DNA of 42,510 bases from the NCBI GenBank assembly GCA_025463365.1, contig JAOBWM010000197.1:1-42510 (forward strand). The letters run 5' to 3'. The DNA comes from Acidimicrobiales bacterium (lineage in GTDB: Bacteria; Actinomycetota; Acidimicrobiia; Acidimicrobiales; Iamiaceae). Each line of letters opens with the position of its first letter. Position 1 is the first letter of the stretch. The notes beneath the pieces are model-generated. The model searched no databases and was not told the DNA's origin. It saw only the letters and a list, made by a program, of their open reading frames with translations. A program made the translations under genes and the position numbers. This document shows positions 24,417 to 31,404 of the stretch, piece by piece.

Positions 24417-26501
24417 ATGCCCGCCCGCACCGTCTCCTCCCCTGGTCCTGTCCCCGACCCGACCCATAGGGACGCGCACCGGAACGCGCTCGGGAAGGCG
24501 CACGCGGAGGCGCAGGGGAACACGCAGACCCACGCTCACGATCCCGGCCTCGACGGCCTGCGTGGCTTGGCCGTCGTCGTCGTGATGGTGTTCCACTTCG
24601 AGCCGCACTGGCTGCCGGGCGGCTTCCTCGGCGTCGACACGTTCATGGTCATCTCGGGCTTCTTGATCTCCCGGCTCCTGCTCGCCGAGTGGGAGCGGTC
24701 CGGCACCGTGTCGCTTCGGGCGTTCTGGGGACGGCGGGCCCGCCGGCTCCTCCCGGCGCTCTTCCTCGTGCTGGTCGCCGTCGCCGGTGCCGCGGCCGCC
24801 TGGCTCCCGGCGAGTCAGCTCCCCAGCCTGCGGCTCGACGGCCTGGCGGCGTTGACCTACGTCTCGAACTGGCACCTGATCTCGAGCCACCAGTCGTACG
24901 CCGCGGTCGCGGCCACACCCTCACCCCTGCGGCACATGTGGTCACTGGCGATCGAGGAGCAGTACTACGTCGTCTGGCCGCTGGTCGTGGTGGCCTGCCT
25001 GGCCGTCCGGCGCCGGGGTCGGGCGGTCCTGGGAGCCCTGTGCGTGGTCGGCGCGGCCCTGTCCGCGGTCGCCATGGCGGTCACCTACCGCGCCGCGGAC
25101 CCGTCACGGGCGTACTACGGGACCGACACGCGAGCGCAGGCACTGCTCGTCGGCGCGGGCCTCGCGGTCCTGCTCCACTCCCGGCCGCTGCCGACCGGGC
25201 GGTGGCTCCGGGTCGCCGCCGCGTGCGCGCTCGCGGGGCAGGCGATGCTGTGGGCTGGCGCCTCGGTGCGCGACGGATGGCTCTACCGCGGCGGGTTCCT
25301 TGCCTACGCCCTGACCAGCGCGGTGCTCGTGACGGCGGCGATGGCCCACGGGTCGGCGGCCCGGCTGTTCTCCGTGCGACCGGCACGCGCCATCGGTCGC
25401 GTGTCCTACGGGTTGTACCTCTGGCACTGGCCCGTGACGGTGTTCCTCACGCCGGTGCGGACCGGCCTGGGAGGTCCGGCCCTGCTCGCGGCCAGGACGG
25501 GTGTCACGGTCGCCGCCACGCTCGTCTCCTACGTGGGGCTGGAACAGCCGGTCCGCCAGCGCCGATGGAGCGACCGGGCGATCCGCCGGCTGGCTCCCGC
25601 GTCGGTGGTTGCGGTGGCCGCGATCTTCCTCCTCGTGGCGCTCGGGTCACATCCCCTCCCGCGGTACCTGCGATCGCGTGACGTCGCCACCGCGGCCGAC
25701 CGGCCCAGCCCGGTGGTGCGGGCCCGGAAGGGCCCATCGACGAAGGTGCTCGCGGCCACGGTGACGGCGACCACCGCGAGCGCGTCCACCAACGCGTCCA
25801 CCAAGTCGTCCACCACGTCGACCCCTCCTCGCCCGCTTCCACGGACGGTCGTGATCGAGGGCGACTCGGTGTCGGACAGCCTGCAGGATGCCCTGGCCCA
25901 AGAGTTGGCCGACCGGGGCATCTCCGCGGTGAAGTCGGCCGTGCCCGGGTGCGGGATGATCACCGGGAGCCCGCTCGACCCCGACGGCCAGCCCTATGTC
26001 TTCGGCCCCGCTTGCTCGAAGGAGATCGTCGAGCGCGAGACCAAGGACATCGACACCTACGCCCCCGACGTCGTCGTGTGGATCAGTTCGTGGGAGGCGC
26101 GGAATCGAGCGGTCGACGGGCACACCGCCCAGCTCGGGAGCCCAGCCGGTGACCACGAGATCCTCGGTCTGATGCGCGACGCCGTGGACCGCCTGAGCCG
26201 CCACGGCGCTCGCGTCGTGGTGGTGACCCTCCCGACCCCGTACGACACGGCCGAGGTGACCCACCCGGCTGGCCTGATCGAGGCCGTCCCGAAGATGAAC
26301 CACCTCCTGCGCCGACTGTCCTCCGATGACCCCGACCGCGTCGGCCTGGTGGACCTCGGGCAGATCGCCTGCGGCCCGAGATCTGGCGACTGCCCGCACG
26401 AGCGCGACGGCATCCAACTGCGCGCCGACGGGCTGCACTACAGCGACGCTGGGTCCGCGTGGGTGGCGCCGCGGCTGACTGACGCCCTGCTCACCTCCTG
26501 A
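24417..26501 (+). CDS. Acyltransferase 3 (OafA-type) fused to SGNH domain
   Basis: About 694 residues. Residues ~40-380 are the ten-helix Acyl_transf_3 membrane domain: GLDGLRGLAVVVVMVFHFE with the catalytic His, FLGVDTFMVISGFLISRLLL, RRARRLLPAL, and MWSLAIEEQYYVVWP, then YGLYLWHWPV. After a last helix and a Thr/Ser-rich linker, a periplasmic SGNH domain begins IEGDSVSDSLQDAL (block I Ser) and ends with the Asp/His block ADGLHYSDAG. OafA-SGNH proteins O-acetylate cell-surface polysaccharides or glycolipids. The start is uncertain: ATG 24417 is given; a GTG at 24387 adds 10 residues and has a GGAGG only 1 nt away. The gene diverges from the DUF4214 surface protein, which fits a shared role at the cell surface. 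Confidence 0.9.
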   Translation: MPARTVSSPGPVPDPTHRDAHRNALGKAHAEAQGNTQTHAHDPGLDGLRGLAVVVVMVFHFEPHWLPGGFLGVDTFMVISGFLISRLLLAEWERSGTVSLRAFWGRRARRLLPALFLVLVAVAGAAAAWLPASQLPSLRLDGLAALTYVSNWHLISSHQSYAAVAATPSPLRHMWSLAIEEQYYVVWPLVVVACLAVRRRGRAVLGALCVVGAALSAVAMAVTYRAADPSRAYYGTDTRAQALLVGAGLAVLLHSRPLPTGRWLRVAAACALAGQAMLWAGASVRDGWLYRGGFLAYALTSAVLVTAAMAHGSAARLFSVRPARAIGRVSYGLYLWHWPVTVFLTPVRTGLGGPALLAARTGVTVAATLVSYVGLEQPVRQRRWSDRAIRRLAPASVVAVAAIFLLVALGSHPLPRYLRSRDVATAADRPSPVVRARKGPSTKVLAATVTATTASASTNASTKSSTTSTPPRPLPRTVVIEGDSVSDSLQDALAQELADRGISAVKSAVPGCGMITGSPLDPDGQPYVFGPACSKEIVERETKDIDTYAPDVVVWISSWEARNRAVDGHTAQLGSPAGDHEILGLMRDAVDRLSRHGARVVVVTLPTPYDTAEVTHPAGLIEAVPKMNHLLRRLSSDDPDRVGLVDLGQIACGPRSGDCPHERDGIQLRADGLHYSDAGSAWVAPRLTDALLTS

Positions 26502-26512
26502 CGCCGGGCAAG

Positions 26513-26855
26513 ATGGCGCCCGTGACGGCCCGCGACGCGATCTTGCGCGTGCTCGCTGACCTCGCACCGGATCGTCGCCAGGCCGGCTTCGACGTGTCGG
26601 GCAAGGGCCCGACCACGATGGCGTGGATCGGCTTCCTCGACTCCACCAGCGAATCCCGAGACCCGTTCATCGAGGCCGGCCTCGCCACCAAGCCGACCGT
26701 CCCGCGATCCGATGCCCTCGCGGCGCGGTGTCGTGGTCCACATCCGCCGGCATCTGGCCCCCACCCGCGCCGGGTGGCAGCAGGCCGAGGCCTTCCCGAC
26801 CGGCCACGATGGAGACCCGGTGGCCACGGCCCTCGCACTGGGAGACCTCCGGTAG
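26513..26855 (+). pseudogene. Small gene of unknown function, frameshifted
   Basis: The first frame is protein-like for about 65 residues (TARDAILRVLADLAPDRRQAGFDV... to ...IEAGLATKPTVPRSDA) and then turns into Arg/Pro-rich nonsense. From about 26712 a different frame becomes protein-like, reading RRGVVVHIRRHLAPTRAGW then QQAEAFPTGHDGDPVATALALGDLR, and stops at TAG 26853-26855. A single-base indel between about 26700 and 26740 would join them into one ~110-residue protein. I do not recognise the family. The start may be ATG 26513 or GTG 26522; the latter has CAAGAT 7 nt upstream. The TAG stop is itself part of the next gene's TAGGGT box. A sequencing error cannot be excluded. Confidence 0.5.
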
Positions 26856-26858
26856 GGT
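26853..26858 (+). promoter_or_regulatory. -10 box TAGGGT of the LLM oxidoreductase gene
   Basis: TAGGGT with transcription expected from about 26865, giving a ~45-nt leader that carries a palindromic operator and an AAGGGAG ribosome site. No strong -35 box is seen. Confidence 0.5.
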
Positions 26859-26868
26859 CGGCTTCGTT

Positions 26869-26883
26869 CTGACGGGTCGTCAG
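26869..26883 (+). promoter_or_regulatory. Palindromic operator CTGACG-GGT-CGTCAG
   Basis: A perfect 6-bp inverted repeat with a 3-bp centre, placed just downstream of the -10 box at the expected start of transcription. The size and form suit a TetR-type repressor site that blocks promoter clearance. I recall similar CTGACG/CGTCAG palindromes upstream of lipid and flavin-oxidoreductase genes in actinobacteria, but cannot check this here. No regulator gene is adjacent. Confidence 0.6.
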
Positions 26884-26909
26884 GTCGGCCGTCATGAAGG
26901 GAGCAACCC

Positions 26910-28046
26910 GTGGAGTTCGGCATCTTCAACGGCGCCTACGTCCCCGCCTCGATGGTGGAGCAGGACGGCCGGCTCGCCGAGTACCGGCGCTTCAAGGAGG
27001 AGGTCGAGTGGGTCAAGGCCGCCGACCGGTCGGGCTTCAAGTACCTCTGGGCCACCGAGCACCACTTCCTCGAGGAGTACTCGCACCTCTCCGCCAACGA
27101 GAGCTTCCTCGGCTACTGCGCGGCGGCCACCGAGCGCATCCACCTCGGCTCGGGCATCTTCAACGTCACCCCGCCGGTGAACCACCCGGCCCGCGTGGCC
27201 GAGCGCGTCGCCGTCCTCGACATCTTGAGCGACGGCCGCTTCGAGCTCGGCATGGGCCGGGGGTCCTCCACCACCGAGCAGGCCGGCTTCGGCATCACCG
27301 ATCCTGACCTCACCCGCGAGATGTTCGACGAAGCGGTGCCCCAGATCGTCGAGATGTGGAAGCCCGGCACCTACCCCGGCTTCGACGGCCAGTTCTTCAC
27401 GATGCCGCCGCGCAACGTGCTGCCCAAGCCGTACACGCTCCCGCACCCGCCGCTCTGGGTCGCGGCGGGGAGCCCGTCCACCTTCGAGAAGGCGGCCCGG
27501 ATGGGGGTCGGCGTCCTCTGCTTCACGCTCGGCGCGTCCGAGGAGCTGAAGCCCCTGATCGAGCTGTACAAGCGAGAGATCGCCAACGCCGACCCGGTGG
27601 GCGGGTACGTGAACGACAACGTCATGGTCACGTCGTCGATGCTGTGCCTCGAAGACGGTGACCGGGCCCGCGACCTCATGCTCAAGGCCCGCGGGAACTA
27701 CCACAAGAGCCTCCTCTTCCGGTACCTCGACACCTTCCCGCGCCCCGCCGATGCACCGGTGTGGCCCGAGCTGGCGCCGGCGATGACCAAGGAGGAGATC
27801 GAGCTGGCCGTCCAGCTCGGCGAATGGGCCATCGGCGATCCCGACGACGCCCGCCGAGCCGTGCAGACCTGGGTCGACGTCGGTGCCGACCAGATGACGT
27901 TCGGCATGCTCTCGCAGGAGACCCCCATCGAGATCGTGATCGAGGCGACCGAGCTGTTCGGCCGGGAGGTCATCCCCCAGTTCGACACCGATCCGGTGCA
28001 CCGCAGCACCCGCCTCCGCGAGCAGCAGGTCGGGTCAGGCGCCTGA
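26910..28046 (+). CDS. LLM-class flavin-dependent oxidoreductase (luciferase-like)
   Basis: 378 residues, full length for the bacterial luciferase-like TIM-barrel family. It starts EFGIFNGAYVP, and shows KYLWATEHHFLEEYSH, RIHLGSGIFNVTPPVNHPARVAERVAVLDILSDGRFELGMGRG, and HPPLWVAAGSPSTFEKAARMGVGVL. These enzymes use reduced FMN or F420 to oxidise or hydroxylate varied substrates; many in actinobacteria are F420-dependent or monooxygenases of lipid-like compounds. The specific substrate is unknown. The GTG start at 26910 has AAGGGAG 6 nt upstream. The 5' leader carries a CTGACG-N3-CGTCAG palindrome, suggesting repressor control. Its 3' end overlaps the convergent amidase gene by 12 bp. Confidence 0.93.
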   Translation: MEFGIFNGAYVPASMVEQDGRLAEYRRFKEEVEWVKAADRSGFKYLWATEHHFLEEYSHLSANESFLGYCAAATERIHLGSGIFNVTPPVNHPARVAERVAVLDILSDGRFELGMGRGSSTTEQAGFGITDPDLTREMFDEAVPQIVEMWKPGTYPGFDGQFFTMPPRNVLPKPYTLPHPPLWVAAGSPSTFEKAARMGVGVLCFTLGASEELKPLIELYKREIANADPVGGYVNDNVMVTSSMLCLEDGDRARDLMLKARGNYHKSLLFRYLDTFPRPADAPVWPELAPAMTKEEIELAVQLGEWAIGDPDDARRAVQTWVDVGADQMTFGMLSQETPIEIVIEATELFGREVIPQFDTDPVHRSTRLREQQVGSGA

Positions 28047-29489
28047 CCAGATCCCAGGGCGGCGGTCCGCCCAGGGGGAAGCCTGCTCGAGCTGGGCCGC
28101 GACCTGGATGAGGATGTCTTCGCGGATGGGGGCGGCCACGAGCTGCATCCCGATCGGCAGGCCCTCGGTGCTCATGTGGAGCGGCAGCGAGATGGCCGGC
28201 TGGCCCGTGATGTTGAACGGGGCGGTGAAGGCGCACGTGATGGCCGAGCGGAACATCCCGTCGAAGGGGCTCGCAGCGGTGGAGCCGAACTGGCCGAGCG
28301 TGGGCGGCAGCTCGGGGACCGTCGGCGTCAGCAGCAGGTCGAACCCACCGGACCACCACGAGACGATCGAACGGGTGGCGCCCTGCAAGCCGTCGATCGC
28401 GGCCAGGTACTGCTGGGCGGTGATCGCCCGGCCGGACTCGGCGAGGGCCCAGGTTCCCGCCTCGAAGCCCGCCGCGGTCGGTTCCTCGCCCACCAGCTCG
28501 CGGAGGCGATCCAGCTCGCGAGCCACCCACGCGCTGTAGGCGACGAGGAAGTTGCCGGTGATGGCGTCGGCGTCGGCCAACACCGGGGGGTGGGCCTCCT
28601 CCACCCGGTGGCCGAGTCCTTCGAGGAGCTCGGCGGTGGCCTCGGTGGCCGCCACCACCTGCGGGTCGGTCTCGAACGACCCGTCGGGTGACGCCGCGAC
28701 CCAGCCGATGCGAAGCGATCCCGGCTCGACGGTCAGCTCCTCGACGTATGGGCGCTCAGGTTCCGGCGCCCAGTACGGATCGCCGGTTCCGGGGCCCTCG
28801 ACCGCGTCGAGCAGTGCCGCGGTGTCACGGACCGAGCGGGTGACGGCCAGCCGGGCCACGAGCCCGCCCCATGCCTCGCCCAGCTCCGGGCCGAGGGTGA
28901 TCCGGCCGCGGCTGGGCTTGAGCCCGACCAGACCACAGTGGGCGGCGGGAATGCGGATCGAGCCACCACCGTCGCCGGCATGGCCCATCGGCACGATGCC
29001 CGATGCCACCGATGCGGCGGAACCACCGCTCGATCCGCCCGTCGATCGGGTCGGGTCCCAGGGGTTGCGCGTCGGCCCGTAGGCCTCAGGCTCGGTGGTC
29101 GGCACCAACCCGAGCTCTGGGGTGTTGGTGCGCCCGATGACGACGAGGCTCGCGTCGCCGAAGCGAGCGGTCAGCTCCGAGTCGGTCACCGCGACGTAGC
29201 CCCGCTCCTTCAAGAACCGGGTTCCGCAGTGCAGGGGCTGGCCCGCGGCCGTGCCGTCGAGGTCCTTCAGCACGAAGGGCACGCCGACGAAGGGCCCGCC
29301 CGACGCTGGGTCGAGCGCGGCGGCCTCGGCGCGGGCCTCGTCGAAGCGTGGGTGGATGATGGCGTTGAGCTGGCCGTTCACCGCTTCGGCTCGGGCGATC
29401 GCCGCCTCGACCAGCTCGCTGGGCGCCACCTCCCCGGAGCGGACGAGGTCGGCCTGGGCGGTGGCGTCGAGCGCCGCGAGATCAGACAT
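28035..29489 (-). CDS. Amidase (amidase-signature family)
   Basis: 484 residues. The Ser-cisSer-Lys triad is visible: Lys in [11 protein letters not shown], and the Gly/Ser-rich amidase signature [49 protein letters not shown] containing both serines. The C-terminal [29 protein letters not shown] is also typical. Family members hydrolyse amides or, as GatA, act in tRNA transamidation; the absence of gatB/gatC and the GGSIRIPA variant indicate a stand-alone amidase, often used on aliphatic or aryl amides or 6-aminohexanoate oligomers. Substrate unknown. A TAGGGT box ends 6 nt before the ATG (29489), so the mRNA should be leaderless. Overlaps the LLM gene's end by 12 bp. Confidence 0.95.
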   Translation of the reverse strand: MSDLAALDATAQADLVRSGEVAPSELVEAAIARAEAVNGQLNAIIHPRFDEARAEAAALDPASGGPFVGVPFVLKDLDGTAAGQPLHCGTRFLKERGYVAVTDSELTARFGDASLVVIGRTNTPELGLVPTTEPEAYGPTRNPWDPTRSTGGSSGGSAASVASGIVPMGHAGDGGGSIRIPAAHCGLVGLKPSRGRITLGPELGEAWGGLVARLAVTRSVRDTAALLDAVEGPGTGDPYWAPEPERPYVEELTVEPGSLRIGWVAASPDGSFETDPQVVAATEATAELLEGLGHRVEEAHPPVLADADAITGNFLVAYSAWVARELDRLRELVGEEPTAAGFEAGTWALAESGRAITAQQYLAAIDGLQGATRSIVSWWSGGFDLLLTPTVPELPPTLGQFGSTAASPFDGMFRSAITCAFTAPFNITGQPAISLPLHMSTEGLPIGMQLVAAPIREDILIQVAAQLEQASPWADRRPGIWSGA

Positions 29490-29495
29490 GGCCGC

Positions 29496-29501
29496 ACCCT
29501 A
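29496..29501 (-). promoter_or_regulatory. -10 box TAGGGT of the amidase gene
   Basis: On the minus strand TAGGGT, 6 nt, then ATG at 29489. The arrangement is the same as before otsA. Confidence 0.55.
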
Positions 29502-29610
29502 GGCATGCCCGTCATGACCGGGCCGCTCCGCCGTCGACACCGGGCCACGCCCGAGCGGCGAGCAGAAGGGGTCGAGTCGTGCACGCAGCAGAGGCAGCAG
29601 AGGTGGGCGG

Positions 29611-31404
29611 ATGCGGGTGGATGTCGTGAACCTGCTGCCGGACGCCCTGATCCTGGCGGTAACCGTGTGCTTCGGATGCGCGTCGGACCTCCGGCGGCGT
29701 CGGGCTGCACACCAGGACGAGTCGAGGCTGCACATCGTCGAGCTCCTCCTCGACGATGTCGAGGGAGGGGCCCACAACTGGATCTGGGAGACGGACAGCC
29801 ACGGGGCGCTCGTCCACGTCTCCGCCGGGTTGGCCGACGCGCTGGGCACCGACGCCGGGCGCATCGAGGGCCGACCCCTCGTCGAGGTGCTCTGCGGCAC
29901 GTCACCCGCCGAGCTGCGGGCCCACGTCGCCGCATCCCGCCCGTTCCGCGATCAGCGGGTGCGCGTCCGCGTCCACGGGGAAGAGCGGGACCTCTCGCTG
30001 ACCGGCACGCCGCGGAAGCGAGGACCCGCGGACCAGCGCGGCAGGCAGGGCGGGCGCGGCAGGCAGGGCTGGCATGGCGTCGGGTCTGACATCACCGTCG
30101 CCCTGCGGGAGCGGGACGAGATCATCCGGCTCGCCAACTACGACGAGCTGACCGGGCTGGCGAACCGCCACCGCTTCCAGGCCGACCTCGCGGCGCGGGT
30201 CGCCGACCGTCCGATCGACGGATCGGTCCAGCTCGCGCTGCTCGACCTGGACGACTTCAAGTCCGTCAACGACACGCTCGGCCATCCGGTGGGCGACCGC
30301 CTCCTGGCCGCCGTCGCCGAGCGGCTCGCCGCCACCGCGCCTCCCTCGGTCACGTGCGCCCGCATCGGCGGTGACGAGTTCGCCCTCGTCGCCTCGGTCG
30401 CGGGACCCCACGAGACGATCGAGTGGCAGTCGTTCATCGAGGCGCTCGACGAGCCGTTCTCGTTCGACGACACCCGCCTGGTCGCCCACGGGTGCATCGG
30501 CCACGCCACGCTGCCAGCCGACGCGTCGACCGCCGAGGAGCTCGTCGTGGCTGCCGACCTCGCCCTCTATCGGGCCAAGCAGGCGGGCGTGGCCAAGCTG
30601 AGCGCCTTCGACCAGGATCTGGTCGCCATCGCCCGACGGAAGTCCGACATCCGCCACGAGCTGGCCCGGGCGATCGAGTGCGACGAGCTGGAGCTGCACT
30701 TCCAGCCGCAGGTCGCGGCGTCGGACGGCCGGGTCCTCGCGTTCGAGTCGTTGCTGCGATGGTGCCACCCGACCCGCGGGCTCCTGTCACCGTCGGAGTT
30801 CGTCACCGCGTCCGAGGAGACGGGCCTGATCGTGCCCATCGGCGAGCGGGTCCTGGCGCTGGCGTGCCGGGCGGCGAAGGAGTGGCCTCCAGAGGTCAAG
30901 GTGGCGATCAACGTGTCGGCGCTCCAGCTGCAGTCGGCAGGGTTCGCGGCGTCGCTCGCGGCGATCGTCGCGGCAGCGGGACTCGACCTCGGGCGGCTCG
31001 ACCTCGAGGTCACCGAGTCGATCCTCGCGGTGGAGGCATCGGTCGACGTCCTGACCGGCCTGCGAGCGCTCGGCGCGTCGGTCTCCGTCGACGGCTTCGG
31101 GATCGGTTGCTCGTCGCTGGAAGCCCTGCGACGGCTGCCGGTCGACCAGCTGAAGATCGACCGCGCCTTCGTGACCTCCCTCGATCGTCCCGATGCACGC
31201 CGGGCGACCGCGATGGTCACGGCCATCGTGGAGATCGCCGGCGCGTTCGGCCTCACGACGGTGGCCGAAGGCGTCGAGACCGAGGCGCAGCGCTGCGCCG
31301 TCGTCGCCCTCGGCTGCGACGCCATCCAAGGGTTCCAGGAGTCCCGGCCCATGCCTGCCGACGCGGTCGATCGCTACCTCCGCTGCCGGCGGCTGATCAC
31401 ATGA
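29611..31404 (+). CDS. PAS-GGDEF-EAL protein with altered EAL active site
   Basis: 597 residues. A short hydrophobic N-terminus (LLPDALILAVTVCFGCA) may anchor it. A PAS-like sensor (about 45-135, NWIWETDSHGALVHVSAGLADALG...) precedes a GGDEF domain with start YDELTGLANRHRF and intact catalytic GGDEF at 253-257; no RxxD inhibitory site is evident. The EAL domain (about 345-590) has ESL at 379-381 (Glu kept), NVS, LEVTES, LKIDRAFV and AEGVET, but the metal-loop motif DDFGTGYSS reads DGFGIGCSS at 494-502, losing the second Asp. It is therefore probably a diguanylate cyclase with an impaired phosphodiesterase or c-di-GMP-sensing EAL domain. ATG 29611 has an AGAGG upstream. Its 3' end overlaps the convergent LuxR gene by 8 bp. 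Confidence 0.9.
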   Translation: MRVDVVNLLPDALILAVTVCFGCASDLRRRRAAHQDESRLHIVELLLDDVEGGAHNWIWETDSHGALVHVSAGLADALGTDAGRIEGRPLVEVLCGTSPAELRAHVAASRPFRDQRVRVRVHGEERDLSLTGTPRKRGPADQRGRQGGRGRQGWHGVGSDITVALRERDEIIRLANYDELTGLANRHRFQADLAARVADRPIDGSVQLALLDLDDFKSVNDTLGHPVGDRLLAAVAERLAATAPPSVTCARIGGDEFALVASVAGPHETIEWQSFIEALDEPFSFDDTRLVAHGCIGHATLPADASTAEELVVAADLALYRAKQAGVAKLSAFDQDLVAIARRKSDIRHELARAIECDELELHFQPQVAASDGRVLAFESLLRWCHPTRGLLSPSEFVTASEETGLIVPIGERVLALACRAAKEWPPEVKVAINVSALQLQSAGFAASLAAIVAAAGLDLGRLDLEVTESILAVEASVDVLTGLRALGASVSVDGFGIGCSSLEALRRLPVDQLKIDRAFVTSLDRPDARRATAMVTAIVEIAGAFGLTTVAEGVETEAQRCAVVALGCDAIQGFQESRPMPADAVDRYLRCRRLIT

